A program made the translations under genes and the position numbers. Below are positions 26,144-34,608 of a DNA stretch of 51,641 nt, in pieces. Origin of the DNA: CAIKOD01 sp035505975 (GTDB lineage: Archaea; Halobacteriota; Methanomicrobia; Methanomicrobiales; Methanospirillaceae); the NCBI GenBank assembly GCA_035505975.1, contig DATJQJ010000009.1, positions 1-51,641 of the forward strand, read 5' to 3'. How positions within the stretch are numbered: the first letter of the stretch is position 1; each line of letters begins with the position of its first letter. The notes under the pieces were generated by a model. That model saw nothing but the letters and a program-made list of their open reading frames with translations, did not search any database and was not told the origin of the DNA.

Positions 26144-26896
26144 TCAGCCCGTCCTCTGGGAATATACCCGCACTGCACGCAGGAAATCTATTTTCCGGAA
26201 CTTCGGCCAGAACGGAGCGGAAAAATACACGGCACTCTCGTGACCGTTTGCGAGCCAGGGAAGGAAATTGGATGTCCGGAATTCGCCGCCGGTCCGTATG
26301 ATCAGGTCGACCGGCGGGACATCAGGGCTCCCGTACAGGTGTTCCTCGACCATCGAGCAGGTGATATCCCCGGGCGAGCATTCCCCTGATTCGACCTTGG
26401 CAAGAATACGCCGGGCTGCGTCGAGTATCTCGTTCCGGCCCCCGTAGGCGAGGGCGACGTTCAGGAAAAACCCGTCATGGTGCTCGGTTGCTCGTTCTGC
26501 GGCCTCGATGGTTGCGAGGAGGTCCTTTGGGAGCATGGACCGGTCGCCAACCATCCGTATCCGTATCCTGTACCGTGAAACCCTGTCGTCGCTTTGAATT
26601 GCGAGAAATTTCTCCTTGAAGAGCGAAAACAGCGATGCCACCTCCTCGTGGTCCCGGTTGAAATTTTCCGTCGAAAATGAGTACAGGGTCATATAGCTGA
26701 TCCCGAGTTCCCGGGCCCAGTCCAGCACCCGCTCGGTTACGTCTGCGCCTGCCCGGTGCCCTGTCGATGCATCGACCCCTGCCTTCCGTGCATAACGACG
26801 GTTCCCGTCCTGTATAATGGCAATATGTTTCGGCCGACGGATACACTGGTGCCTGAGCCGGGATTCATACAGAGGCTCGTATAAGGAGTTGAACAT
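26144..26896 (-). CDS. uppS: Cis-prenyltransferase (undecaprenyl/polyprenyl diphosphate synthase)
   Basis: A 250-residue enzyme that lengthens an allylic diphosphate with IPP to make the long polyprenyl carrier for glycosylation. All motifs are present: HIAIIQDGNRRYA with Asp30, TLYSFSTENFNR, and IIRTGGEFRTSNFLPW. It ends FRKIDFLRAVRVYSQR, like its degenerate neighbour. The ATG overlaps the stop of the radical SAM gene as ATGA, so they are coupled. Membrane-associated, cytoplasmic face. It may pair with the product of the gene at 25485. Confidence 0.93.
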   Translation of the reverse strand: MFNSLYEPLYESRLRHQCIRRPKHIAIIQDGNRRYARKAGVDASTGHRAGADVTERVLDWARELGISYMTLYSFSTENFNRDHEEVASLFSLFKEKFLAIQSDDRVSRYRIRIRMVGDRSMLPKDLLATIEAAERATEHHDGFFLNVALAYGGRNEILDAARRILAKVESGECSPGDITCSMVEEHLYGSPDVPPVDLIIRTGGEFRTSNFLPWLANGHESAVYFSAPFWPKFRKIDFLRAVRVYSQRTG

Positions 26897-27927
26897 CAGA
26901 GGGGGGTCACCTCCACGATCATCCCGCGGTCAGGATACCGTTCGATGATCGAGCACTCACCGGTCAGGACTTCAGCCTGTCTTTTGAGGACCTTCCACGA
27001 GAGCTCGATATGATCGCCGAAATCGCTGTGCACCGAAGGAGACAAATCCTTTACCCAGGCAGCATCGGCGCCTGCCGGGACGAGGTTTCCATATATGATG
27101 GTGCCGTCCCTCGTCACGTGATCGAAAGGACGGGCGGTATTTTTGGCGATCCTTATCAGCCTCTTCCGTAACTGGACCGAGTCCTTGAACGACGAGGAAC
27201 AGAAATGGACTTTTTCATCCCTGCTGATATGGAATGCCCAGTCCCGTGCACCGGCAACGGCATTATGGTAGCCGTCTTCGAGGGTATACCCTCGGTCACG
27301 CATCCCTTCCGCATTGGTATCGCCCCATTCGAGTTCGTTAATATTGAGAAAATCAAGGATTTCCAGTGCAGGCCCAAGGTCTCCGACCGAAGGCAGGGCA
27401 GGGACTTCGACGCCTATGGCAAACCCCATCTCCCTTGCCGTTTTTACCGATTCCACATAGTTACCCGACAGGAAATCCGGCCATTCTTCTTCGGGCGGGT
27501 GAAGCCTGATCTCATCGACGAGCCCTTTTAATGACGTGAGCATATCCCGGTCCGGGGCGGTACCGGTGTAAAGGTGAATATGGTGTCCTTCGCCGAATTC
27601 CTGTTTCAGTCGTTTGCAGTATTCTATGACGCGCTCAGGCTCAAGGAGGGGTTCCCCGCCGGTGATCCCCGTCCCGAGGGCACTCATCCTCAGGGATACC
27701 TGTATTGCCTCGTCGGGTGAAGTGACCGGATGCTCGTTGGCATATGTCACATCGATCCCTTTCCGTTCGCGGGACAGGGGGCAGTACCAACAGGTCCTCT
27801 CGCAGCACCCGGTAATAAAAAGGACCATTTTTGCACCTTTCCGGCAGATTTGACAGCCTTCGCTCTGGTTAGTCCTTGCTCTTTCGGTATTCCTGCGGAT
27901 CCGTTTCTTCATGGTTCCTGAGATCAT
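26896..27927 (-). CDS. Radical SAM protein
   Basis: A 343-residue radical SAM enzyme. The cluster motif CCERTCWYC gives CxxxCxxC, preceded by CQICRKGAKMVLFITG which adds two cysteines. SAM-binding ITGGEPLLEP and the barrel strand HIHLYTGT follow. It belongs to a small methanogen group near pyruvate formate-lyase-activating and 7-carboxy-deazaguanine-type enzymes; the substrate is not known. C-terminal part (about 255-343) is an extra domain. Start is ATG at 27927 or the ATG at 27912 (MKKRIRRN), which has AGGA upstream. Its stop overlaps the uppS start, which suggests a joint role. Confidence 0.87.
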   Translation of the reverse strand: MISGTMKKRIRRNTERARTNQSEGCQICRKGAKMVLFITGCCERTCWYCPLSRERKGIDVTYANEHPVTSPDEAIQVSLRMSALGTGITGGEPLLEPERVIEYCKRLKQEFGEGHHIHLYTGTAPDRDMLTSLKGLVDEIRLHPPEEEWPDFLSGNYVESVKTAREMGFAIGVEVPALPSVGDLGPALEILDFLNINELEWGDTNAEGMRDRGYTLEDGYHNAVAGARDWAFHISRDEKVHFCSSSFKDSVQLRKRLIRIAKNTARPFDHVTRDGTIIYGNLVPAGADAAWVKDLSPSVHSDFGDHIELSWKVLKRQAEVLTGECSIIERYPDRGMIVEVTPL

Positions 27928-27999
27928 CAGCCCTATAACCTGATAGGTTGGAAAAGGAGGATATTAACTGTTGGCTATCTGCAAGAGACAGGTCATCCG

Positions 28000-29811
28000 T
28001 TAAACGAGCGGTACCTGCCGTAAGAAGGATACCGGCTTAATAACAGCCCCGTTGCCACTCGAAACAATTCCTGCTCCCGCCCGGTACCCGGTGATATTGA
28101 CGGTAGCGTGTTTCGATGAAGGCAGGGCAGGCAATGATATCGAAGGGAAAATCCCCGATGAATTTTTCAGGGCCCCGATACCCACGACCGGCGTGCTCAC
28201 GGCGAGCTTCTTAAGCATGGAGGACGTCAGCTCCGATGTCGTGGTCTGGGTGAATACCGGGGTTGGGAAAGGCGATATGGTCTTTGTTACCTGGGAGCCT
28301 GAACCCGTGGTAAATGCCTTGATGCAGACATTGGTATTGGGCTGCGAGGTGGTCAGGTCCTGCCATGATCCGCCGTCACTGCTGATGTAGCTCTGGCCGG
28401 CACTGGCCGTTGCACTCCCGGAGTACCCGGATATCGGGTACTCGATAGCGACCGGGAAGTCCCATCCCGGGCTTTGGGCCCTCACGGCAACGCTGAACCG
28501 TTCTCCGGCCTTGAGGGTGACAGGCGTATCAAGGACGACGGTGTGATATCCGGGCATCGCAAAATTCCCGCTTTGCGAGGCCTTGTAGCCCTGTGAATTC
28601 ACCGGTCCCTGGTCGGGGTCGACAAAGACTTTCAATTCGTAATCTGCATACGTGGCCGTGGTGTAGAATGAGACCGCTTTCAACTGTTCAGACCCGGAAG
28701 ATGTGAAGACATTGGCAAAGTAGGCAGTATCCGACCCGAGGCCGAAATTGGCCACCCAGCCGTAGGGGTCATACTGGTATACTTTCTGGTAATTGGTCGG
28801 CGGTTCGGCAGTAAACATCGCGTTGTCTCTTCCTATCCTTGTATCATAATATGACATATAGAAAAATCCCTGGTCGCCCCAGCCGGTTCCCCAGCTGTTC
28901 TGGCAGATAAATGCCCCGTTGCCTGGTGCCGGGCTCGCGAAATTGTTCTTATCATAGGAATCGTCCCATCCGACGATATCGATCGCATGGTTCGGGTCCC
29001 CGGTTCCGGAATAATAATACGACCCGGTCCGTGAATTGTATGCCTGGTCTTCCCACCTGATCGTGGAATATACTGCACCATAATCCATAATAGTCGATTT
29101 TATATTGTCATTTGCGAGAGGTCCCGTGCGGGCCGGGACAAACAGGACCTGCTGCACGTGTTTCTCCACGGGAAGGAAACTCGGCGACTGGGTCGAGCCG
29201 TCCATGTAGGGGTCGGAAGCGGCACTGACCGGGCCGCTCCAGCGGGCAAAATATGCCGTCGCCATAAAATCATTACCCCCGGCGTTCGGCGTCACGTCGA
29301 AGCCGTGAAGGTTCTTCAGATTATTCTCAGAGAACTGGTCCTTCTCGCCGGGCAACAGGGAGGACTCCAGGGAATTGATCGAGGCAAAGGCCCAGCAGTT
29401 GCCGTCCTGGCCCTGGTCTCTCACGGGAGCGGTTTTTCCGAGGCTGCGGAGGTCGTAGGAGAGCGGGATGCCGGTGCTGCTCGTCCCAGACTGGCCGGGA
29501 GTAATGGTTCCACCCGAAATCCCTGATGACGATCCCGAAGGTACGGTGCCCGACCACGTATCAGGCGACGACCCTGCGAGGTCGACGGGTGCAGGAATCA
29601 GTCCGAGGCCGTGGCCCTCGGCATTTTTATAGATGGCGGAATGGGCGTGAAGCCATTTCATGTATTCCGAACAAAAAGGGGCGATGACTGCTGTTTCAGT
29701 TTGTCCGGTTCCGGTATTAACGGTGACGGGGACGGCCGTCGCGACACCGGTCAACCCGGCAACGATAATTGCAATCAAAAGTATCGAAAGTACTGATTTG
29801 CCTCTTACCAT
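28000..29811 (-). CDS. Secreted papain-like cysteine protease
   Basis: A 603-residue secreted C1A-type protease. Signal peptide MVRGKSVLSILLIAIIVAGL. The catalytic domain (about 110-325) has Gln in RDQGQDGNCWAFAS and Cys139, His275 in PNHAIDIVGWDD, and Asn305 in CQNSWGTGWG. Next comes a lectin-like beta domain (about 335-520: WVANFGLGSDTAYFAN, LKVFVDPDQGPV, GERFSVAVRA), common in archaeal and clostridial C1A proteins, then a Ser/Thr-rich tail. The ATG at 29811 is nine bases after CAGGA and so preferred to the ATG at 29820. Extracellular role, probably peptide use or surface turnover. Confidence 0.92.
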   Translation of the reverse strand: MVRGKSVLSILLIAIIVAGLTGVATAVPVTVNTGTGQTETAVIAPFCSEYMKWLHAHSAIYKNAEGHGLGLIPAPVDLAGSSPDTWSGTVPSGSSSGISGGTITPGQSGTSSTGIPLSYDLRSLGKTAPVRDQGQDGNCWAFASINSLESSLLPGEKDQFSENNLKNLHGFDVTPNAGGNDFMATAYFARWSGPVSAASDPYMDGSTQSPSFLPVEKHVQQVLFVPARTGPLANDNIKSTIMDYGAVYSTIRWEDQAYNSRTGSYYYSGTGDPNHAIDIVGWDDSYDKNNFASPAPGNGAFICQNSWGTGWGDQGFFYMSYYDTRIGRDNAMFTAEPPTNYQKVYQYDPYGWVANFGLGSDTAYFANVFTSSGSEQLKAVSFYTTATYADYELKVFVDPDQGPVNSQGYKASQSGNFAMPGYHTVVLDTPVTLKAGERFSVAVRAQSPGWDFPVAIEYPISGYSGSATASAGQSYISSDGGSWQDLTTSQPNTNVCIKAFTTGSGSQVTKTISPFPTPVFTQTTTSELTSSMLKKLAVSTPVVGIGALKNSSGIFPSISLPALPSSKHATVNITGYRAGAGIVSSGNGAVIKPVSFLRQVPLV

Positions 29812-29963
29812 GGGTATCATTCCTGCGCAGGGATTGGGGATTCCCGTTCAACCGGACTGCTCGTGACCGGATATTATTTTATACACTCGCAGCCCGGTCA
29901 ATAAAATATGCGGATCATGACAGAACCTGGCGGTTATGCGATAACCCTGATGAGTTAAAAATT

Positions 29964-31001
29964 TTACCTGATCGTATTTTTCCTGATCTTGTTACCGGCG
30001 AGCTTCTCGATCGCTTCTTTATCAATATCGCCCGTGACTTCGAGGATCCCTGCCGCAACCGCAGTATCGACAAATACTTTCCCAACCGGGTTCCTGATAA
30101 CCAGGGTAGTATAACCATCCGGGCTTCCTACCGAACCTGCTGAAAGGTCGGAAAAGAGGGCCGTCGCATCGGTGCAGAAATGACATCCTGCCCGTACGGC
30201 ATCGTCGAGTTCCTTCATCGGGAACGAGAAGACATTACCGTCGTTCATGGTAATGACAAGCTTCCCCCGGACGTCGAGTTTTTTGATCTCCCATGTCGCG
30301 ATGTGATGTTCGCTTTTCAGTTTTTTCTCGACAAGCGCATCATAATCAAAGGTCTCGGTACAGAATAAACCGACGACAAGCCTGATGGCCCGGGCATAGG
30401 GCATGAGCAGGTCGTGGTCCGAACTCCTGATACGGGAAATTGCCTGGACGACGCAGGGGACCCCTACGATGGCTATTTTTTTGTATTTCCGTTTTATCAC
30501 GGCTGTCTTGAGCGCAGCAAGGAGCGGGACCCACCAGCTGTACCTGCTCCCTGCTTCGTGGACGAGCTGCTCCGACGATGTAATCACGATAGAGGTCGGC
30601 CTGAGGGTGAACCTGTCCTCCCCGACGGTGACCACCGCATCGATCATCCCTGTGTTCAGGGCATGCATGAGTATCGCCGTCACAGCCCCTCCGCTCTGGC
30701 GTCTCGGGATTTCGGCCCTCGATCTGGCAGCCACGATGTCCAGATAGGCCCCGAGGGTCTCGGTGGTCGGCGCAATGACCCTTGGACAGACCGCGTAACA
30801 TGCTCCGCAGGAAACGCCATCGGTCTCCTGTTTACAGTACCCGGACTGAACCGGTGCCGAGTTGTCTCCCTGGCCCGGGAACGTGATCGCATCTGCAGGG
30901 CACACGGCGACGCAACCGCCGCACCCTGAACATTTCCCGCTTTCCCAGACTTCTTTTTTCAGATCTACGTAAGTTTTCGCAGCCATCCTGATCACTCCCA
31001 C
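29964..31001 (-). CDS. FrhB-like coenzyme F420-dependent subunit with 2x[4Fe-4S], glutamate synthase operon
   Basis: A 345-residue protein. N-terminus has two iron-sulfur motifs (CSGCGGCVAVCPADAI and CGACYAVCPRV), then the FrhB/FdhB-C domain (about 90-320; GGAVTAILMHALN, GVPCVVQAI, GLFCTETFDY, CHFCTDATALFSDLS). FrhB subunits bind FAD and exchange hydride with F420, so this is the probable electron entry for the split glutamate synthase. Its start overlaps the preceding gene by ten bases, making it the last gene of the operon. Using F420H2 rather than NADPH is an inference from the family. Confidence 0.88.
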   Translation of the reverse strand: MGVIRMAAKTYVDLKKEVWESGKCSGCGGCVAVCPADAITFPGQGDNSAPVQSGYCKQETDGVSCGACYAVCPRVIAPTTETLGAYLDIVAARSRAEIPRRQSGGAVTAILMHALNTGMIDAVVTVGEDRFTLRPTSIVITSSEQLVHEAGSRYSWWVPLLAALKTAVIKRKYKKIAIVGVPCVVQAISRIRSSDHDLLMPYARAIRLVVGLFCTETFDYDALVEKKLKSEHHIATWEIKKLDVRGKLVITMNDGNVFSFPMKELDDAVRAGCHFCTDATALFSDLSAGSVGSPDGYTTLVIRNPVGKVFVDTAVAAGILEVTGDIDKEAIEKLAGNKIRKNTIR

Positions 31002-31732
31002 GTATATTTGTTCGCAAAGGGCCTGGCACTGGCAGGGGATATCCGTACATAATCAGACTCGAGGAATTGTGTCGGATCGAGGTTGAACTGTACGGCAAAT
31101 TCATTGATGAAGGGGATGATCCGTTGCATCTCCTCGGGGGTACACGTATTTTTCCTCGTGCCCATCCCGAGGCATTCGTCACCGATATCGCCCCTGATGA
31201 AGATCTCTCCCCCATGGATGCCGCTGCCGATCCCCCGCTCTTCGGCCATGTCCCCGGTAAACCGTCTCAACACGAGGATCAGCCCTCCGGCCATGTATTC
31301 GCCGAGGAACGACCTGGCAGAGCCACCGACAACAAGGACCGGACGTTTCTCAAGGTACTGTTTCATGTGGATACCCCCACGGTAACCGATACTGTCCCTG
31401 ACGATCACCACGCCGCCCCGCATGCTGTGGGCGGTGGCATCGCCGGCACTTCCGTGGATGATTACCTTCCCGGCATCCATCGTATTCCCTGGTGCATGGT
31501 CTGCATTACCGTAGAGGGTGAGGGTCGGACCGCTCATGAACATCGCAAGATCGCCACCGGCGACCCCGTGGAGGAACAGGGACACATCCCCTTTCAGGCC
31601 ATCGGCGATAAACCGCTGTCCCATGATATTCCTGACCGTGATCTCCTTCGCACCGTCCGAAACGGCCTTCCTGATGTTCCTGTTCAGTTCGGTATAATGG
31701 AGGTCTGCGGCATCGATCTCGATGGTTTTCAT
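30992..31732 (-). CDS. Glutamate synthase GXGXG subunit
   Basis: A 246-residue stand-alone version of the C-terminal GXGXG beta-helix domain of bacterial GltB. Repeats of the type GNAG/GDAT occur along it (VIIHGSAGDATAHSMRGG, IVRDSIGYRGG), ending GIGSGIHGGEIFIRGD and GDECLG. In whole GOGAT it ties the amidotransferase to the synthase site; here it is a separate subunit between the FMN and FrhB-like genes. Spaced five bases after the FMN subunit. Confidence 0.9.
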   Translation of the reverse strand: MKTIEIDAADLHYTELNRNIRKAVSDGAKEITVRNIMGQRFIADGLKGDVSLFLHGVAGGDLAMFMSGPTLTLYGNADHAPGNTMDAGKVIIHGSAGDATAHSMRGGVVIVRDSIGYRGGIHMKQYLEKRPVLVVGGSARSFLGEYMAGGLILVLRRFTGDMAEERGIGSGIHGGEIFIRGDIGDECLGMGTRKNTCTPEEMQRIIPFINEFAVQFNLDPTQFLESDYVRISPASARPFANKYTWE

Positions 31733-31737
31733 TCGGT

Positions 31738-33249
31738 TCAGGCCCCCACGGATTTCACATCGAGTACGTTCATCAGGGCTTCGTCGAGCATATAACCACG
31801 CAGGCGGTCCCGGTTTCCTCTGAGGCTCTCGATGCTGTTAATGCCTGCCGCTCCCATCAGTTCCGCGAGCTCGTCGGTCCACCCGTGGATCAGGTTCGCG
31901 ACCTGTTTTGAACCTGTTTCCGGATCGAGCCTCTTTACGAGGTCGGCCCGCTGCGTGGCAATGCCCCATGCACAGACGCCCCGGTAACAGGTCCCGCAGA
32001 CCCTGCACCCGAGTGCCACGAGCGCCGCAGTCCCTATATATACCGAGTCGGCTCCGAGTGCGATGATCTTCGCCACATCGGCACTCTCCCTGATACCGCC
32101 GCTCGCGATGATGGATATCTCGTTCCTGATGCCCTGCTGGCGGAGTTTTGTATCGACGGCTGCAACTGCTGCTTCTACCGGTATCCCCACGTGGTCGCGG
32201 AATACCCGGGGGGCGGCTCCGGTCCCTCCGCGGAAGCCGTCGAGGACAACTGCATCTGCTGAAGAACGGGCGATCCCGGCTGCGATGGCGGCAGCATTAT
32301 GAACGGCCGCGATCTTGACGAACACCGGTTTTTTCCATTCAGTCGCCTCTTTCAGGCTCCTGACCAGCTGCTTCAGGTCCTCGATACTGTAAATATCGTG
32401 GTGAGGGGCAGGACTGATGGCATCGCTGCCCTCGGGGATCATCCTGGTGACCGAGACCTCCTTATTGACTTTTTCCCCAGGGAGATGACCTCCGATCCCG
32501 GGTTTTGCTCCCTGCCCGATCTTGATCTCGATGGCCGCACCCCGTTCGAGGTAATTGATATCGACGCCAAACCTGCCCGATGCGACCTGCACGATCATGT
32601 GGTCCTGGTACGGGTAGAGGCTTTCGTGGAGCCCTCCTTCACCGGTCCCCATGAAAGTCCCTGTCTCCCTTACGGCCTTCGCAATGCTTGTCTGGGCATT
32701 CAGGCTGATCGCCCCGTAGCTCATGTGGCCGACCATAATCGGCGTATCGAGTTTCAGGTTCGGTGCGATTCTTGTGATAAGTTCGGCATCTCCGGAATTG
32801 CTCTTCTTAAACTCGAGATACGCGGGTTTTTTTCCGATATAGGTCCTGAGTTCCATCGGTTCCCGGAGCGGGTCGATACTCGGGTTCGTCACCTGGCAGG
32901 CGTCGAGGACGAGACGGTCGAAGATCACAGGATACGGCAGTGCATTACCCATTCCCGAGAGGATGATCTTCCCTGTTCGTGCCTGGTTATAAATCGCCTC
33001 CCTGATCTCGGTTGTCCAGAGAGGGTGCGACCGGTAATCGATTGGCCGTTCTTCAATAGAGATGGCATCGCGGGGGCACATTGCCAGGCAGCGGTGGCAG
33101 GCCACGCAGTTCCTTGGATTGACGGTGATCGTGTCCCCTTCTTTTCGGAACACGTTATAGGAACAGTTTTCGACGCACCGTCCGCAGACCATGCACTGGT
33201 CGCGGTCGATCGAAACCCGGAATTTCATCGGAACTGTGCCGATGCTCAT
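31738..33249 (-). CDS. gltB: Glutamate synthase FMN/synthase subunit with ferredoxin domain
   Basis: A 503-residue archaeal-type synthase subunit. N-terminal 2x[4Fe-4S] ferredoxin: CMVCGRCVENCSYNVF and CVACHRCLAMCPRDAI (residues about 19-62). FMN barrel: MVGHMSYGAISLNAQ, GTGEGGLHE, GRFGVDINYL, KIGQGAKPGIGGHLPG, VLDGFRGGTGAAP and GADSVYIGTAALVALGC; 3Fe-4S loop CRVCGTCYRGVC. It converts 2-oxoglutarate plus ammonia from the amidotransferase subunit to glutamate. Start overlaps the amidotransferase stop by four bases (ATGA). Confidence 0.93.
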   Translation of the reverse strand: MSIGTVPMKFRVSIDRDQCMVCGRCVENCSYNVFRKEGDTITVNPRNCVACHRCLAMCPRDAISIEERPIDYRSHPLWTTEIREAIYNQARTGKIILSGMGNALPYPVIFDRLVLDACQVTNPSIDPLREPMELRTYIGKKPAYLEFKKSNSGDAELITRIAPNLKLDTPIMVGHMSYGAISLNAQTSIAKAVRETGTFMGTGEGGLHESLYPYQDHMIVQVASGRFGVDINYLERGAAIEIKIGQGAKPGIGGHLPGEKVNKEVSVTRMIPEGSDAISPAPHHDIYSIEDLKQLVRSLKEATEWKKPVFVKIAAVHNAAAIAAGIARSSADAVVLDGFRGGTGAAPRVFRDHVGIPVEAAVAAVDTKLRQQGIRNEISIIASGGIRESADVAKIIALGADSVYIGTAALVALGCRVCGTCYRGVCAWGIATQRADLVKRLDPETGSKQVANLIHGWTDELAELMGAAGINSIESLRGNRDRLRGYMLDEALMNVLDVKSVGA

Positions 33250-34298
33250 GCTATGACCCTCCCGATCACCGGCGATCCGGCACGGGGCATGGTGATCTTT
33301 TCGATATCGGGCTCCATCATCCGGATGGCAGCCTCTTCGCTAGACAGGTAAAGCCGGTTACCCTGCTCGGCGGTAACGAGGGGCCTTAATTTAATCCGGT
33401 CGGTGAACCCCATAATGAAGTCCTCGTTTGCAATCACGATTGCAAACGGGCCGTTCATGAGAGCCGATGCATAGGCCATCCTGATGGCGGTATTGAGGGT
33501 CCGGTCTTTTTCAGGCAAACGGTCGATCTCGTCCCAGAAGGGTGGCGCGAGCGCCCGGGTTGCCATCTCAAGGGAGAGTCCGTGTTGCCTGACAAGGAGG
33601 TCGACAAGATATGCGACGACCTCGGTGTCGGTAAACATCGTGCACTTATAACCGAAACTTTCAATATACCGCTGGTTGGTCCCGTACGAGGTGATCTCCC
33701 CGTTATGGACGACGCTCCAGTTCAGGAGGTTGAAGGGATGGGCGCCTCCCCACCAGCCGGGGGTATTGGTGGGATACCGGTTGTGGCCGAGCCAGATATA
33801 TCCTTTGTAGTCCTGGATCCGGTAGAAATCGGCTACGTCTTCCGGCCATCCTGACGCCTTGAACAGGGCGACGTTTTTACCCGAGGAAAATATCAATACC
33901 CCGGGCATACCGGTATTGACCTTCATGACGAGGTGCATGATAATGTCGTCATCAGGGGTCCTGCTTCCGGGCATCAGGGTCTTATCGGGTCTGAAAAAAT
34001 ACCTCCACGGGGTGTGGACCTTCTTGATGGCGGCATGTTCATTCGTGGGGATCTCCTCGTCATGTTCTATCGTGCCCCATTCAGAGAGTAATGTGTCCAC
34101 TTTTGTCTTCGATTCATGGATATTATCGAAAAAAACGTGAATTGCATAGAGGTCTTTGAATTCGGGAAATGCTCCGTACGCAACATACCCCGACCCCTGC
34201 CCGTTCCCCCTTTCATCCATCTTCGACAGGGCCTCGCGGACCGATGAGCCGTCTAATCGTTCCCGGGACCTGTCAATCACACCGATAATGCCGCACAT
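33246..34298 (-). CDS. Glutamate synthase class II amidotransferase subunit
   Basis: A 350-residue Ntn-type glutamine amidotransferase. It begins MCGIIGVIDRS: Cys2 becomes the N-terminal nucleophile after Met removal. Other class II features are GLGHNRYPTNTPGWWGGAHPF-type loop (GHNRYPTN and HPFNLLNWSVVHNGEI). First gene of the four-gene split glutamate synthase operon; supplies ammonia from glutamine. It diverges from glnA. Confidence 0.92.
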   Translation of the reverse strand: MCGIIGVIDRSRERLDGSSVREALSKMDERGNGQGSGYVAYGAFPEFKDLYAIHVFFDNIHESKTKVDTLLSEWGTIEHDEEIPTNEHAAIKKVHTPWRYFFRPDKTLMPGSRTPDDDIIMHLVMKVNTGMPGVLIFSSGKNVALFKASGWPEDVADFYRIQDYKGYIWLGHNRYPTNTPGWWGGAHPFNLLNWSVVHNGEITSYGTNQRYIESFGYKCTMFTDTEVVAYLVDLLVRQHGLSLEMATRALAPPFWDEIDRLPEKDRTLNTAIRMAYASALMNGPFAIVIANEDFIMGFTDRIKLRPLVTAEQGNRLYLSSEEAAIRMMEPDIEKITMPRAGSPVIGRVIA

Positions 34299-34608
34299 GG
34301 TACCACAAATACCCCGATGATAAAATTATTCAATGCTTTCCATACAGGTTTGATTTCCTCGTTGATAAATCTCATATATGGTGAACCATCCGTCCCGTGT
34401 GTATCAGGGCATATCAGATATGGTACAGGGGATGGTCAGAATGAGCCGTGGACCGGAAGGTAGAAATTAACTTCCATGTAATTTTTGGGATAAATTTATA
34501 GATTTCAAATTTAATGCTTACAAATTGCAAAATAATGGAAAATTGAGATTATTTTTTCAAAAATCAGGTCAATAATTATAAATAATGTCCGGTTTTATAC
34601 TGATGATA
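34299..34608. promoter_or_regulatory. Shared control region of glutamate synthase operon and glnA
   Basis: 310 bases between divergent operons. Minus-strand TATA-like sequence lies at about 34373-34382 for the glutamate synthase genes. On the plus strand there are two TATA candidates, about 34491-34502 and 34575-34584; the latter is about 27 bases before the preferred glnA ATG. The NrpR-like site is at 34462-34475. Confidence 0.55.
34462..34475. promoter_or_regulatory. NrpR-like operator (one mismatch) between glt operon and glnA
   Basis: AGAA-ATTAAC-TTCC differs by one base from the NrpR consensus GGAA-N6-TTCC and matches 12 of 14 positions of the perfect site at 40076. A GGAA also lies a little upstream (34455-34458). 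It could repress both divergent operons when nitrogen is plentiful. Confidence 0.55.

Noticed and set aside
32299..33351. 350-codon open frame antisense to the glutamate synthase FMN gene
   Set aside because: Shadow of a well supported gene; the translated protein is compositionally odd and His/Asp-rich.
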